From Allodiplogaster sudhausi (taxonomy: Eukaryota > Nematoda > Chromadorea > Rhabditida > Diplogasteridae): a stretch of 64,000 bases of DNA. The DNA lies in the NCBI GenBank assembly GCA_945643635.1, contig CALZFC010000090.1, positions 759,501-823,500 on the forward strand, read 5' to 3'. Made by a program: the position numbers and the translations under genes. The notes under the pieces are model-generated. The model was not told the origin of the DNA and did not search any database. It saw only the letters and a list, made by a program, of their open reading frames with translations. Below are positions 47,701 to 57,876 of this stretch, piece by piece (the first letter of the stretch is position 1; each line of letters begins with the position of its first letter).

Positions 47701-48027
47701 AGTAGAGTTACTAATTGCGAGAGAAGGGGAGAAAACAAGAAATGGAGAGAGATTGAAAAATCACTGTGTCTTTCACAGTTGATTTTGCAGTTTCTGCCGA
47801 TCGATACACTTTTAAAGTTGTATGTCAATATCACTGTCTCTTTGGAACAGAGCAATTAATTCATTCTGCTAAAAAGGTCGGAAAGACACTTGCGCACTTG
47901 ACTCATAAAAATAAAATAAAGGTAACATTTGGAGCATGTTGACCCAGCTGACCTCAGATGGCACAATTGAACGGGATACTGTAGGTTTTTATGTAAAATA
48001 AAACGCGCACACAAAACGATTTTGGCG

Positions 48028-48228
48028 GACATTCCACCCGAGCGCAGCAATGTGCTGCTCAGCAGGACATTCCAACCGAGGTCAGCAGGACATTTTGTGC
48101 CAGGAGCACCAGGATCGCTGCCAGGAGGGAATGTCCTGCTCGGGTCGGTTCGAATGTCCTTCTCAGCAGGACATCCAAAAAAACATTCAACCCGAGAGTT
48201 GAATGTTACGAACATTCTTTTTTGTGTG
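48028..48228 (-). repeat. Right subterminal repeat cluster and terminal repeat
   Basis: Copies of AGCAGGACATTC or its inverse at about 48031, 48060, 48083, 48130, 48151 and 48164, then the inverted terminal 21 bp ending in GTGTG at 48228. Mirrors the left end. Confidence 0.75.
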
Positions 48229-49879
48229 AAGGTTTCGTGATATTTAGTGGAATTTAAAAAGATAAGGAAAAACAATCTAAATCATAACAAGAATACTGAA
48301 ATGGAATACATATTCACAGATAAATTTGGTGCTTCGAAGACCACAAAATAAGGACAATAATTCAAGTCTGACGATTCTAGGTGATTTGGTAGGTAAAGTC
48401 TTGAGTTATAAGGACATTTTATATTCAGGAAAAGTTTATTGGGAAAAGTAAAAGCTTCTTTATAATTACAAAGGACAGTTTGAAAAGACTGTCAAAGAAG
48501 GGTATCAAGTTGGGAGAGGGATTCTTCCGTTGGGAGTAGTCGAATTATGAGAGGAATGCCCGAGGGGTATGTAAAAGTATGTAGTACGCAATCACACACA
48601 CCTCAACACGTGATGCGTATCTCTTCTCGATGACGTCATTGTTAGGGGAAGGCTTAGAATGAGAGGGCGAATGTGTCACATTCTCTCATAATCCTTCTCT
48701 TTCTCGCTCTCTCAATCTTTCATTCAACGCGCAATGGACTCGTATTATTCATTGCCTTTCTTTCTCTCGCACTCTCTCTCCTTCCTTCACTCTCTAATCG
48801 CCACATGACACCCCCTCACCATCAACCTGGAAGCTCGATGTTTAAGCGGCTATATTCCCTCGTCGTTTCTCTAACTCTTCTCATCTCGCTCTCTCTGTGT
48901 CTCTCGTCTTTGTCTTTCTCTATTTCTCTCTCTCTCTCTCTCCTCTTCTTTCCTCCCTCACCTGACACACCAAACGGTTCGCTTCCTAATGTGCAGCTGG
49001 TGCTAGTGCGCATTCCTCTCGGCTTGTTGTTCGATTCCCATGAGCCTTGCTTCCTGTTTCTTTTTCGGTCTAAATTTGAGTAGGCTCTTTAAAAGATTAA
49101 AAATTTCTTCAAAGAATTACAAAAACGAAACTATCGTATTCGAAAGGAAGCTGAAGCTACAGCGAGGTGGCTTTCAAAGTTCTTCATCATATCCATACAA
49201 ATGTGTACATAAGAGAAAGTCCACCCTTGTCCTCTCTCTTTTCACCTCTTTCACTGTGCACTTTTTGTGCGGAGGCTGCTCGGCGAATTCACTTCCCCGT
49301 ACCTCTCTCTCTCCCCCTCTCTCTCTCTTTCTCTCGATCTCGCTCTCTAATCTTTCTCTCCTATCTGACCCTTTTCCGGTTTTCCCGACCAGCTACAGAG
49401 TCAGCAAACTCTCATGGCAGCAACCCCACTCGCTCTCTTCAATTTCAAATGCTTTCTTCTCATGAGTGTTGTTGAATTGATTGGAAAAGCATCTCCTCGC
49501 GGTTATCTCCAGTGGCCTGGACGCACTTTACGACTCTGTTATCTGACAACGACCCGTGAATTCGGTTGATTTCCTTGTCTAACAGGTCAAGTACGCTAGC
49601 AATTGTACACACGCGAGGAGAGCGAAAGAGACATGGAGAGAGAGGCTAAGAGAGCAAAAGAACAAGAGAGATGTACAGAGAAAGAGAGAGAGAGTGAGAA
49701 AGAGAGAGAGAGATATGAAACCAGAAAGAGAGCCAGCGAGCGAGGGGCGCCATTATCTTATTAATTATTGGCAACACTTGCGAGTTTTCCTACATATAAA
49801 AAAGAAATGTTTTGATTGAAGCGCTCACCCACGCTCCTTGCCTCTTGTTGACCTTCTCTCTCTTTCTCTCTCTATCTCG

Positions 49880-49914
<35 letters not shown>

Positions 49915-49953
49915 ACTCGACTCTCTCGTCGTAGTTGGTCCTTTCTCCACACG
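48229..49953. other. Intergenic, CT-rich in its second half
   Basis: 48670-49460 and 49853-49925 are CT-rich with open frames made of Ser/Leu; none has coding character. GA-rich at 49620-49740. The segment 49800-49953 is the leader of the following phosphatase gene. Confidence 0.4.
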
Positions 49954-52460
49954 ATGCTCTCATCAACCACCGACCCGCTGCCCTCTTCGGCCTCCGCTGC
50001 CTCTGTCACCGGCCGCCAGCTCATCGTCGTCCGCCATGGCGAGCGATGCGACTTTGTCTTCAACCGGCAAGGCGCGCCCTCGTGGGTCGCGCGCGCCTTC
50101 GACAGCAATGGCAAGTCAGGCGCATTCCGTTGCACTTTTATACTTCCCTTTGATGCTAGCAATTTAAAGTTTTACGACACTCAACCGTAATCTACTTAAA
50201 TTGCACCGACAATTGTAGTCGGGTCCATTTAAATCGCACATGCTCTCGCAGGGAAACCTCTTTTCAACTTGTCGTGTTCTCTCTCTTTCTGTAAGATCAC
50301 AATACCACCTCTTGTATAATGCAATGATGATGCTCGTTGATATGAAAGACAACGATCTCAATCTCGTCCTTATTGTTAGGTACAAGCCATTCGACGTGAA
50401 TCTTCCGCGAAGTCTGCCGAAGAGGAGTGACGGCATCGAGCAGTTCGAGCACGACACGCCGCTGACCGAGATGGGCTACCTGCAGGCCAAGCTGCTTGGT
50501 GCGAACGCTCTCTTCCATTTCACATTTCGCACTGTATGACATCCTCCTTGTGCAAAATATTGCAAATGACCAAAAAGTTTCAAGTACAATTTAAGAGTTT
50601 TTTTTTAATTCTGTTCAGCTCCTTTTTTCGCCGCAATTGATTGGTGCGAGATCGTGTAAGGTAAAGAATCGTGGATATTAAACGCAACAAACTTGTCATA
50701 ATTGATAGAAATTTAAAATTAATAATTTTAATAATTCATTTAAATTTAAGCAACAAATTTAAAATTAATAATTCATAAATAATTCAAGTATTAATTTAAA
50801 TATTTACAGGTCGAGCAATGCGCGACCGGGGCATTCGCATTGACGTCGTTTATTCTTCACATTCACTCCGTTGCGTCCAGACTGCCGTCGGAATTCTCAA
50901 GGGAGTCGGTACTGTAGACACACTATAAATAGTGGCGCCATTTGACTACGCACTAAAAATATGTAGCTCTTTTTGTCAGGCGCGCCATCCACAATGTCGA
51001 TCTGCATTGAGCCGGGCCTCTTCGAGTGGATGCAGTGGTGCCGCGGAACGAAGCCGTCTGCCATGAGTCGCTACGAGCTGGCCAAGAATGGTAGTCACAG
51101 CGGATACACTAAAATTTGCAAACTACAATAACTCGAAATAACTGAAATCCAACATAAAACCTTGCGAAAAAAAATCATCCATTATTGTAACTTTCAAAAA
51201 CAGCGTTGTTTCTAAAAGTGTAGAAGGTGTCAACGGGGCTTTTTTCGCCCCGCTGAAAAAAAAGTAAAAAAATCTCTAATTTATCTATTTAGAGTGTACT
51301 AATTTCTTACAGAGTTATGCTGTGCAATAGTACATATAAATAGAATGAAAAGTGAGAAATTGTAAGATGAAACAACAAAATTGTAAAAAAAAGAAATATG
51401 TTAAATCTCCATAATTTGCTCGCAGGCTATCCAGTGAACATGCAGTACGTGGAGATGGTGCGCGACTCTGAGCTGCAGCTCGACGAGACTCTCGAGCAGT
51501 ACTACCATCGGTCGGACTCGGTCATCCGAGCATTCTTGCGGCAGCAGACGGGTCCCGGTTAGGGGGAATTTGGTAGACTGAAAGAATCGAGTGGGAGAAA
51601 GACTCTAAAACAATGAATATCTTTGTTATATGTATAATAATTATACGTGTTCATAAATTTACCCATTCGGTGCTACCTCTCACTATCAGCCATATTATTA
51701 ATACGATTTGTATTATTTAAGGAAAAAAAAACAAATAAAATAATTAAAGGATAAAAGTCTCTTTTTTCACATTTAAAGGCACGATCCTCGTGGTCGCGCA
51801 TAGCGGCTCTCTCGAGGCGTGTACGCGGCTGCTGTGCGGAGGGCCCGCGCGCTCCAGCCAAGACTTCTACTACATTCTCAGGTATTCCTTATTCGCGCCA
51901 AAATCGTTCAAGTCATATACATATATATCGTTCTCGTTTCTTCGTCTTTTATTTCCGCCACGTTTACAGTATCTCATGACATATAAAGTTGGAAAAATAT
52001 TATACATATTTTTAATAAAATTTTGCTTTCAGAAATACGCCGTTCCTGGCGGCAACGCGCGTCGTGGAAGAGAAGGCAGGCAGCTCGACAGCATGGCGGC
52101 ATGCAGGTGGAGAGTACAGTTAATATTTACTAATGATATTCATTTGCACTATAGATTTCGCTTATTCAAACCGCTTGGCCTTTCGGTCTTGTTTTGGAAT
52201 GAGCATTGTCAACATTGTTATTTACGAAATGCATAACATGAATGACAAAGTTTTATAGTAGAAAAACAAATCAATAATTAATCGAAAGATAATTAGTTAA
52301 TTAATGGCTAATTAATTAGTCGATAATTAATTGAAATGCAGGTACACCAGCTCTTCCGTTGACGCACGGCGCAAACAGCGCACACGACGCGTCGCTGCTC
52401 GCCATGGAGAGCGGCCAGCTGAGAGATCACGCGGAACGGCAGCGGAGAATGGCACCGTAG
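49954..52460 (+). CDS. UBASH3/TULA-type histidine phosphatase, catalytic domain only
   Basis: Eight exons chain in phase to 305 residues: 49954-50114, 50380-50498, 50810-50908, 50980-51090, 51426-51557, 51779-51881, 52033-52106 and 52342-52460 (TAG). The histidine-phosphatase signature is [14 protein letters not shown], with the nucleophile His in RHGE. It is followed by the TULA-like blocks [48 protein letters not shown] and the second catalytic His in [15 protein letters not shown]. Animal UBASH3 proteins carry UBA, SH3 and this C-terminal domain; here only the phosphatase domain is present. Members dephosphorylate tyrosine-phosphorylated kinases or ecdysteroid phosphates; the substrate here is unknown. 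There is no signal peptide, so it is probably cytosolic. The start follows a CT-rich leader. The gene appears intact. Confidence 0.92.
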
Positions 52461-53030
52461 ATGCAACCTTCTGCTTCTTATTTCATTCTCTTACGATCAT
52501 TTATTGATTGATTAGATCGATTTCACTCATTGATAGTTGTTGTTTTTACTATATACTTATCGATTTTTTCGTTGCATTTGTCTATTGGATCACTTAATTA
52601 TACTTGTGTACTTTCCAAATCTTCATCCTATATTAGTATTCAATTCTTTGGCCATCTCCCAGTCATTACACGCGTCCTAGATTTCAACTTCTTTTCCAGT
52701 CGACTTTCCGCTTACGGGCCGCTTCGCATGATTTCTAACATGATCTCCTGATTAACGAATAAATGGCGTGTCTAAAGACGAAATCTTTTTTTTGGTGGTC
52801 AAATCTAGGACACTTTGTTAAGAATAGAGCACTTTGTCTTGTAAAAAAAGATTTTAAAGAATTTGACTTTAAAGGAGACATAAAGGCATTCTTGAATACG
52901 CACCTTTTTGCATGACACAAAAGGGGAGAGTGTGTGTTTTAGAGAAACAATAGTCTGGAATATTTCTTTAAAGCAACCTATGCTTCTATCCAGTGCATTG
53001 CAGTGCAAATAATAGTGTGTTGTTCTCTCA
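52461..53030. other. Intergenic, no gene seen
   Basis: A/T-rich; short frames only. Confidence 0.4.
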
Positions 53031-53039
53031 TCGACAAAG

Positions 53040-53194
53040 TCATTTCAATCCGACAACAATTCGTTCCGAGCCGGAAAAGTCGTTTGTCTCGTGCTGCCAG
53101 CCGGTTTATATTTTTTTATTACAAAAGGACTGTACCATCGAAAACATTAAGGAAGCATAGACGATAATTTTGTGCTTATCCACAGGGTGAAATC

Positions 53195-53225
<31 letters not shown>

Positions 53226-53325
53226 CAAGAGAGAGAGAGGGAGAGAGCGAAATAGAGAGCGAGAGCGAGAAAGGGAGCGAGAGAGAGCGAGAGAGAGAGC
53301 GAGAAAGAGATAGAGCGAGAGGGAG

Positions 53326-53371
<46 letters not shown>

Positions 53372-53471
53372 CAGGAGAGAGAGAGGGAGAGAGCGAAATA
53401 GAGAGCGAGAGCGAGAAAGGGAGGGAGAGAGAGCGAGAGAGAGAGCGAGAAAGAGATAGAGCGAGAGGGAG

Positions 53472-53509
<38 letters not shown>

Positions 53510-53561
53510 TCTATAAAACAGCTGTCAACGCCGCTTTTAGCCGACGGTCCCTTTCATCACA
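53040..53561 (+). promoter_or_regulatory. Promoter of secreted gene G1, split by a GA minisatellite
   Basis: 53125-53195 (AACATTAAGGAAGCATAGACG ... CAGGGTGAAAT, allowing gaps) matches the region at about 55735-55805 above gene G3. In G3 this block runs directly into GAGCCTCTATAAAATGG. In G1 about 315 bp of GA-rich repeat (53195-53508) separate it from GCCTCTATAAAACAG at about 53507. The TATA box is about 50 bp above the ATG in both. Confidence 0.7.
53195..53508. repeat. GA minisatellite with two 145-bp higher-order units
   Basis: The ordered pattern of interruptions (GCGAAATAGAGAGCGAGAGC, GAGATAGAGCGAGAGGGAGC) occurs twice with a period of 145 bp (first landmarks near 53219 and 53364), so a long unit was duplicated, not just the dinucleotide. 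Confidence 0.9.
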
Positions 53562-54334
53562 ATGCGTCTTCTTTCACTGTCTTCACTCGCTACTATAATC
53601 TTCGTTGTGACGTTAGATTCTATGACTTACTTTTTCTAGTCTCCTACCAGAGAATGGCTTGCTATTGCTCCCTTTTTGTCAAGCTTTCTGCATTTGCAAA
53701 GTATTGATTGTAAAATAAATATTATTTAATTAATCTTAAAATAATCCGACATTTTGCATTATTATATTCAGCAGTAATACTCTTTTAGCTGTGACGTTGA
53801 CTGGGCTGACGAACTTGAGCTCCAAGAGGCATGCGAGAAAATGGCCCTTGCTCTGGTGAAGAGGCAGAACACGCCGAATCTTTACTTCAACTCCTTGCTA
53901 TTCTGCGTCAGGGACCATGGTGAATTATAAACGTGGCAATGTATTAGCACCCTTTTCCTCGAAAAATCAATAATGAATTGTTTTTTTCATTTCAAATAAT
54001 TGGAGGAATAAAAACGAACAAAGATTTAGACTGCTTCTCAGCGAGAGAGGCGGTCTCCCAAGATAGTCTCTTCAAGCTTACGGCGAGTCTCTTCAAGCTT
54101 ACGGCGCCGCAGCCGGTGAGAATTTAATTTAATTTTCTTTTGAGACAAAAAAAAAGAGTTTGAAAATATTTCACTCTTTCATAGAACGGAGCAAAGACGG
54201 TAGTATACTTCTGGAAAAAGGATTGCCACCTGATCAGCTATCACGCTACGCCTGCTGCTTCGACCACAAAGACGTTAGAAACGAATGAAATATGGCATTT
54301 AGACTATACAAATAGAATATTTATATCATCTTGA
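53562..54334 (+). CDS. Small secreted cysteine protein G1
   Basis: Exons 53562-53611, 53789-53919, 54030-54115 and 54185-54334 give about 138 residues. Exon 1 is a signal peptide (MRLLSLSSLATIIFVVT). The mature part starts CDVDWADE and includes a Cys-bearing helix (LLFCVRDHGDCFSAREAV), a perfect 7-residue duplication (SLFKLTASLFKLTA) and TVVYFWKKDCHLISY. Exon phases (2, 1, 0) are shared with G2 and G3 downstream, so the three are tandem paralogues. The C-terminal extension beyond the paralogues' end is uncertain. Function unknown; a short extracellular protein with about five cysteines. Start supported by a TATA box about 50 bp upstream and homology with G3. Confidence 0.7.
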
Positions 54335-54568
54335 ATGTATTTAGGAGTCCAGGCTAACCTGCTGGAGATGCAGTACAGATTTCATTTTCATGACTAAATA
54401 TTGCATAATTTTGTTTTGAGAACAACCGTTCTTGACATTGCATCAACAAAGGAAAAAAAACATTTAATATATTGCTGTTACTAATGGGAGAGAGCCCCTC
54501 TTTAATCCTTACGGAGAAGGGCGATCACCGAAAAAGAATGAATACAGATTCGAATTGCCGCTTTCACA

Positions 54569-55190
54569 ATGGGCGTAGGCAATCTCGTTCTCGCGTGCTA
54601 TTTCGCAGGTCGCACAAACGTACTGTGCTAAAATAGCACATGAATGAGAGATGGCGGCAGTTTTAAATCTCACAGATTTTTTTTCGTTCGGATGATCGCC
54701 TTCCTGTAGAGATACACACTTGGTTGACAGAAGCTACAAGACTCTCGCGAAGCAGTGTGCATTTGCTCTTCGGCCAACGGAGGAGAACGATGGAGAAGCG
54801 GAGAAAGTGCAGCTCGCTCGAGAGGCCTTTCTAGAATGCTTCAACAATGACGGTTGGGGCACAACAACCTATGCACGTAGATGGGATATTTTGGCGATAA
54901 TGTTCTTATGGAAAAAGATGTACGGAAGCAATACCGAAAATAAATCTGTTAATGCTTTTTTTTTTTTTAGAAAACTGCCTCGCGAAGGCCAAGAGAAATG
55001 GCAACCATTTCGAGCTCACGGTCAACTTTCAGGTAGTAAATATTCAATATATATAATATGTATTATAATAAATGTCATTATAAATACCTCATGGTCAGAA
55101 TAAATGCACTAATTTTATGAGAATGGAATGGCAGTGGGCACTTTCGTGACTCCTGACTGCACCCTTCAGACTATCGGCGTGCAGATGTGA
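54569..55190 (+). CDS. Small secreted cysteine protein G2
   Basis: Exons 54569-54608, 54712-54876, 54971-55032 and 55122-55190 (TGA) give 111 residues. Exon 1 is a short hydrophobic leader (MGVGNLVLACYFA). The mature part has KTLAKQCAFALRPTEE, REAFLECFNNDGW, NCLAKAKRNGNHFELTVNFQ and NGMAVGTFVTPDCTLQ. The last exon aligns with G1 (NGAKTVVYFWKKDC) and G3 (GITILGGMAKDDC). The leader is short for a signal peptide. Function unknown; likely extracellular. The upstream promoter lacks the CTCTATAAAA box of its neighbours. Confidence 0.65.
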
Positions 55191-55414
55191 ACAAACTCAC
55201 TTCTCGGAAGTATACCTATTTGAAAAGTAATGGTCGCTCCGGTGGATATATTGCGATAATAAACTGTGCGGATGTTATAAGGCATGTAATCGATGTAAGC
55301 ATCAAATTGTGTGTAGACAAGACAAGAATAAATATTTTGATGAAATACTCTCTCAAAAGAATTAATCAAAGGAGAACGAACATCAAAAAATTATAAATGC
55401 AGGGTCGAATTGCC

Positions 55415-55520
55415 TCGTTCACCATGGGAGTAATCACTATCGTTCTCACTTGTTGTTTCCCAGGTACATACATATGTGAGCAAATCCCATGTGTGAAAAT
55501 AGCATCCGCGTATGAGAAGG
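55415..55520 (+). pseudogene. Stray copy of the G2 first exon and intron
   Basis: CGAATTGCCTCGTTCACCAT and the following leader (MGVITIVLTCCFP) resemble 54549-54608, and similarity continues into the intron, including GTGTGAAAATAGCA and TTTGAAATCTCG. No downstream exons follow before the next gene. A truncated duplicate. Confidence 0.6.
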
Positions 55521-55809
55521 CAAAGGACCGCAGCAATTTGAAATCTCGAATATTTTTTTCGTGGATGACTCTCCTTTAATCAAACATTGCTAAAGTCGCT
55601 GGACAGCAATAAATATAGTGAGAACTTGCAGCATAAGTGATGAATATTCAACTGCCTAACACAAGGAAAGTTGTTTTTCCCGCGTTAGGCCCCGTTGGTC
55701 TATATTGTTGAATACGAAACGGCTTGACTGTCTGAAAGCATTAAAGAAGCATAAGCCATCATAAATTTCGTGCCTGTCAACATGAACGACATTGAGGGTG
55801 AGAGCCTCT

Positions 55810-55816
55810 ATAAAAT
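55810..55816 (+). promoter_or_regulatory. TATA box of gene G3
   Basis: TATAAAA within GCCTCTATAAAATGG, about 43 bp before the ATG, in a block conserved with G1. Confidence 0.65.
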
Positions 55817-55855
55817 GGCTCCCATCGCCGGGTCCTTCCCAAGGTCCTTTCCCCA

Positions 55856-56611
55856 ATGCGTCTCCTTGCAGTCTCTTCCCTCGCTACTGCGATCATCATT
55901 ATAACGTTAGGCTCAATTATCAAATTTTTTAATTAGATAAATTGTGTAAAAATTTATATTAAAAAGGGAAGTCATTTAACGATAAGCCCTTCGCACTCTC
56001 ATAGGGGGGGGGGGGGTTGCGAGACCATAGAAACAGCACTTGAGAATGATAGTGCGCCTATTCCAAGGGCAGACGCGGCAATTCGAATCTGCATTATTCT
56101 TTTGGTGATCGTCCTCCATTAAGATGCTCGTACACTTGGGATCAGATGGAGTCGCTGAAAGGAATGGCACCAGATGCGCGTCTGAAGTTTCATTGCGTGG
56201 AAAAGGTGACGTCGCTTGGAGCGAAAGAGCATCCTAGCAAGAATCCACAGGAATGGCACATGATCCTCTTCGTCAAGTCGCTCGCCGCCTGCATCCACGA
56301 CAAAGGCTCAGACATGACATTGCTTTTGATTCTATGCTTTTTCAATTTCGTTAGTAATTTGATTCTTGTGACCACTGGTATGTTTGTACTCTGCAGAATG
56401 TTGGGCAACGAAGAAGAAGGACGACAAAGACGTCTGCACAGTTTTTCTTGCTTTTTCAAGTTGTTAGCAAATCCTCCAGGAATCCGGTATAGCTTAATCA
56501 TTAATTCTTGCGAAGTAATTTTGCCTAAATAAATAACAACTTTTCAAGGGTATCACAATCCTTGGTGGAATGGCCAAGGACGACTGCGTTATCGACACAG
56601 TCCTTCGATAA
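55856..56611 (+). CDS. Small secreted cysteine protein G3
   Basis: Exons 55856-55905, 56124-56305, 56397-56440 and 56549-56611 (TAA) give 112 residues. Exon 1 is a signal peptide (MRLLAVSSLATAIIIIT) nearly the same as in G1; the mature protein begins CSYTWDQMESLKG and contains LKFHCVEK, LAACIHDKGECWATKKKDD and DDCVIDTVLR. The second intron is called with a GC donor (AAAG|GCTCAG), because no GT site keeps the frame. The phase pattern matches G1 and G2. Unknown function, probably extracellular. Confidence 0.7.
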
Positions 56612-57876
56612 ATGAATTTTTGGAAATTCTCGAAAAATGTTGAATAAATGTTGTTAAAAGATACAATGGAATAACATGCATTGCATCATCACCTGAAGAA
56701 TATCCATTATCGTACATAAATATGTACAAATGCATGTGGAATTGGAGTTAGTGAAAGTTTTCGAAAATAGTGTTGGAGAGATATTATTTGAATGAACGTC
56801 TTGGCAAACGAATAAGAAGTTAAATATTGGTCGATCAAACAGTGGGCTCGTATTTATTAATCTAAGGTAGAGATCACTAAAAGACAATAAAGGTGAAGCA
56901 TTAAATATATTGTTTGGAAAAGCGACAAAATTTGAACGTTTTGTTTGTTGGCCAAACAGTGGGCCCATTTTTTTAACGATTTGTCTGTGGTGTCTTTGAG
57001 ATATTAAAGCAAAAGCATGAAATGTACAAATTAGGGAATGTCTGAGAAAGCTATCATAAATTGTCATCTGACGCTTTATTCTGGTCTAAACCGTCCTTGC
57101 ATTGTCTGTACAGATTAGTTGGATACAGGCAAGAAAGCTAAAAGTATTTGTAAGTCGCTACTTTTTTGACTTTCAAAGATACTTTAATATCAGGTAACTT
57201 TGAAATAAGTTGAAAAGAATTGCTGAAACATTCTGGAACTACATACTTGTTAGAGAATTTCTGATTAATCAATGTTCGTAAAAGCATATATTAATTATTC
57301 CTTTAAGTAAATACAAAAGTTAAACATTAACTTCCGTATCAGTTATGACAGAGACCACATTACATGTGCACGCAACTACATATTTCAGAATAAAAGCATA
57401 AACAACTTCGCAATCTACTTGGTAGAAACAATTGACCGAGTATCTCACGACATATATTTTAAGCCATAACAAAACCGCACAGAATAACACATGAGAATAG
57501 ACATATTAAAGAAGTGATAGAATATAGGAATGATAATAATGCGTTGGTTCAGTATGTAGCCGACAAATAGATGACATGAATGATAATATTAAAACCAGGA
57601 AATATGTAGTATATGCAGTAAGCAGTCCACTAATTTGGAGCCAATGAGAATTAGATTGTAGACAAAGAAAGCAAGGTTTGTGTAAACGGAGCACGAGACT
57701 CAACCGTAATCTATTTAACTCTTCCTCACTATTGTAGTCACGTCTCTCTAAATCCCATGCTCTCTTGCCATTGTGGCAGGCAAAATACGCTAATTGAAGA
57801 GGGAGTTTTTGGCTCCATTTTAAAAGTAATGATTCTTCTTACAAATATAGCATGACGAAATGAATGAGTAAGAATA
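56612..57876. other. Intergenic, no gene seen
   Basis: A/T-rich. A segment at about 57691-57780 (ACTCAACCGTAATCTATTTA) resembles 50173-50253 in the first intron of the phosphatase gene. Confidence 0.4.

Larger units (their letters stand above)
35243..48228 (+). mobile_element. 13-kb DNA transposon with CAC-type ends and two genes (CMC/CACTA-like)
   Basis: Both ends start CACACAAA, then R, then AAGAATGTTCGT (21 bp, one mismatch), inverted at 35243-35263 and 48208-48228, each followed externally by AA (a 2-bp target duplication). Just inside both ends are clusters of the motif AGCAGGACATTC in both orientations (35264-35402 and 48028-48175), as expected of subterminal transposase-binding repeats. 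The interior holds a multi-exon C2H2/DDE-type transposase gene and a second regulatory-type gene on the same strand, plus GA tracts and long direct repeats. CAC termini and a 2-3 bp duplication fit the CMC group, but assignment is tentative. The ends were found by eye and need alignment to other copies. Confidence 0.72.

Noticed and set aside
47024..47855. Long RERERE and SLSLSL frames
   Set aside because: Artefacts of GA/CT microsatellites.
48975..49060. tRNA-like T-loop (GTTCGATTCC)
   Set aside because: No matching T-stem, anticodon arm or acceptor stem around it.
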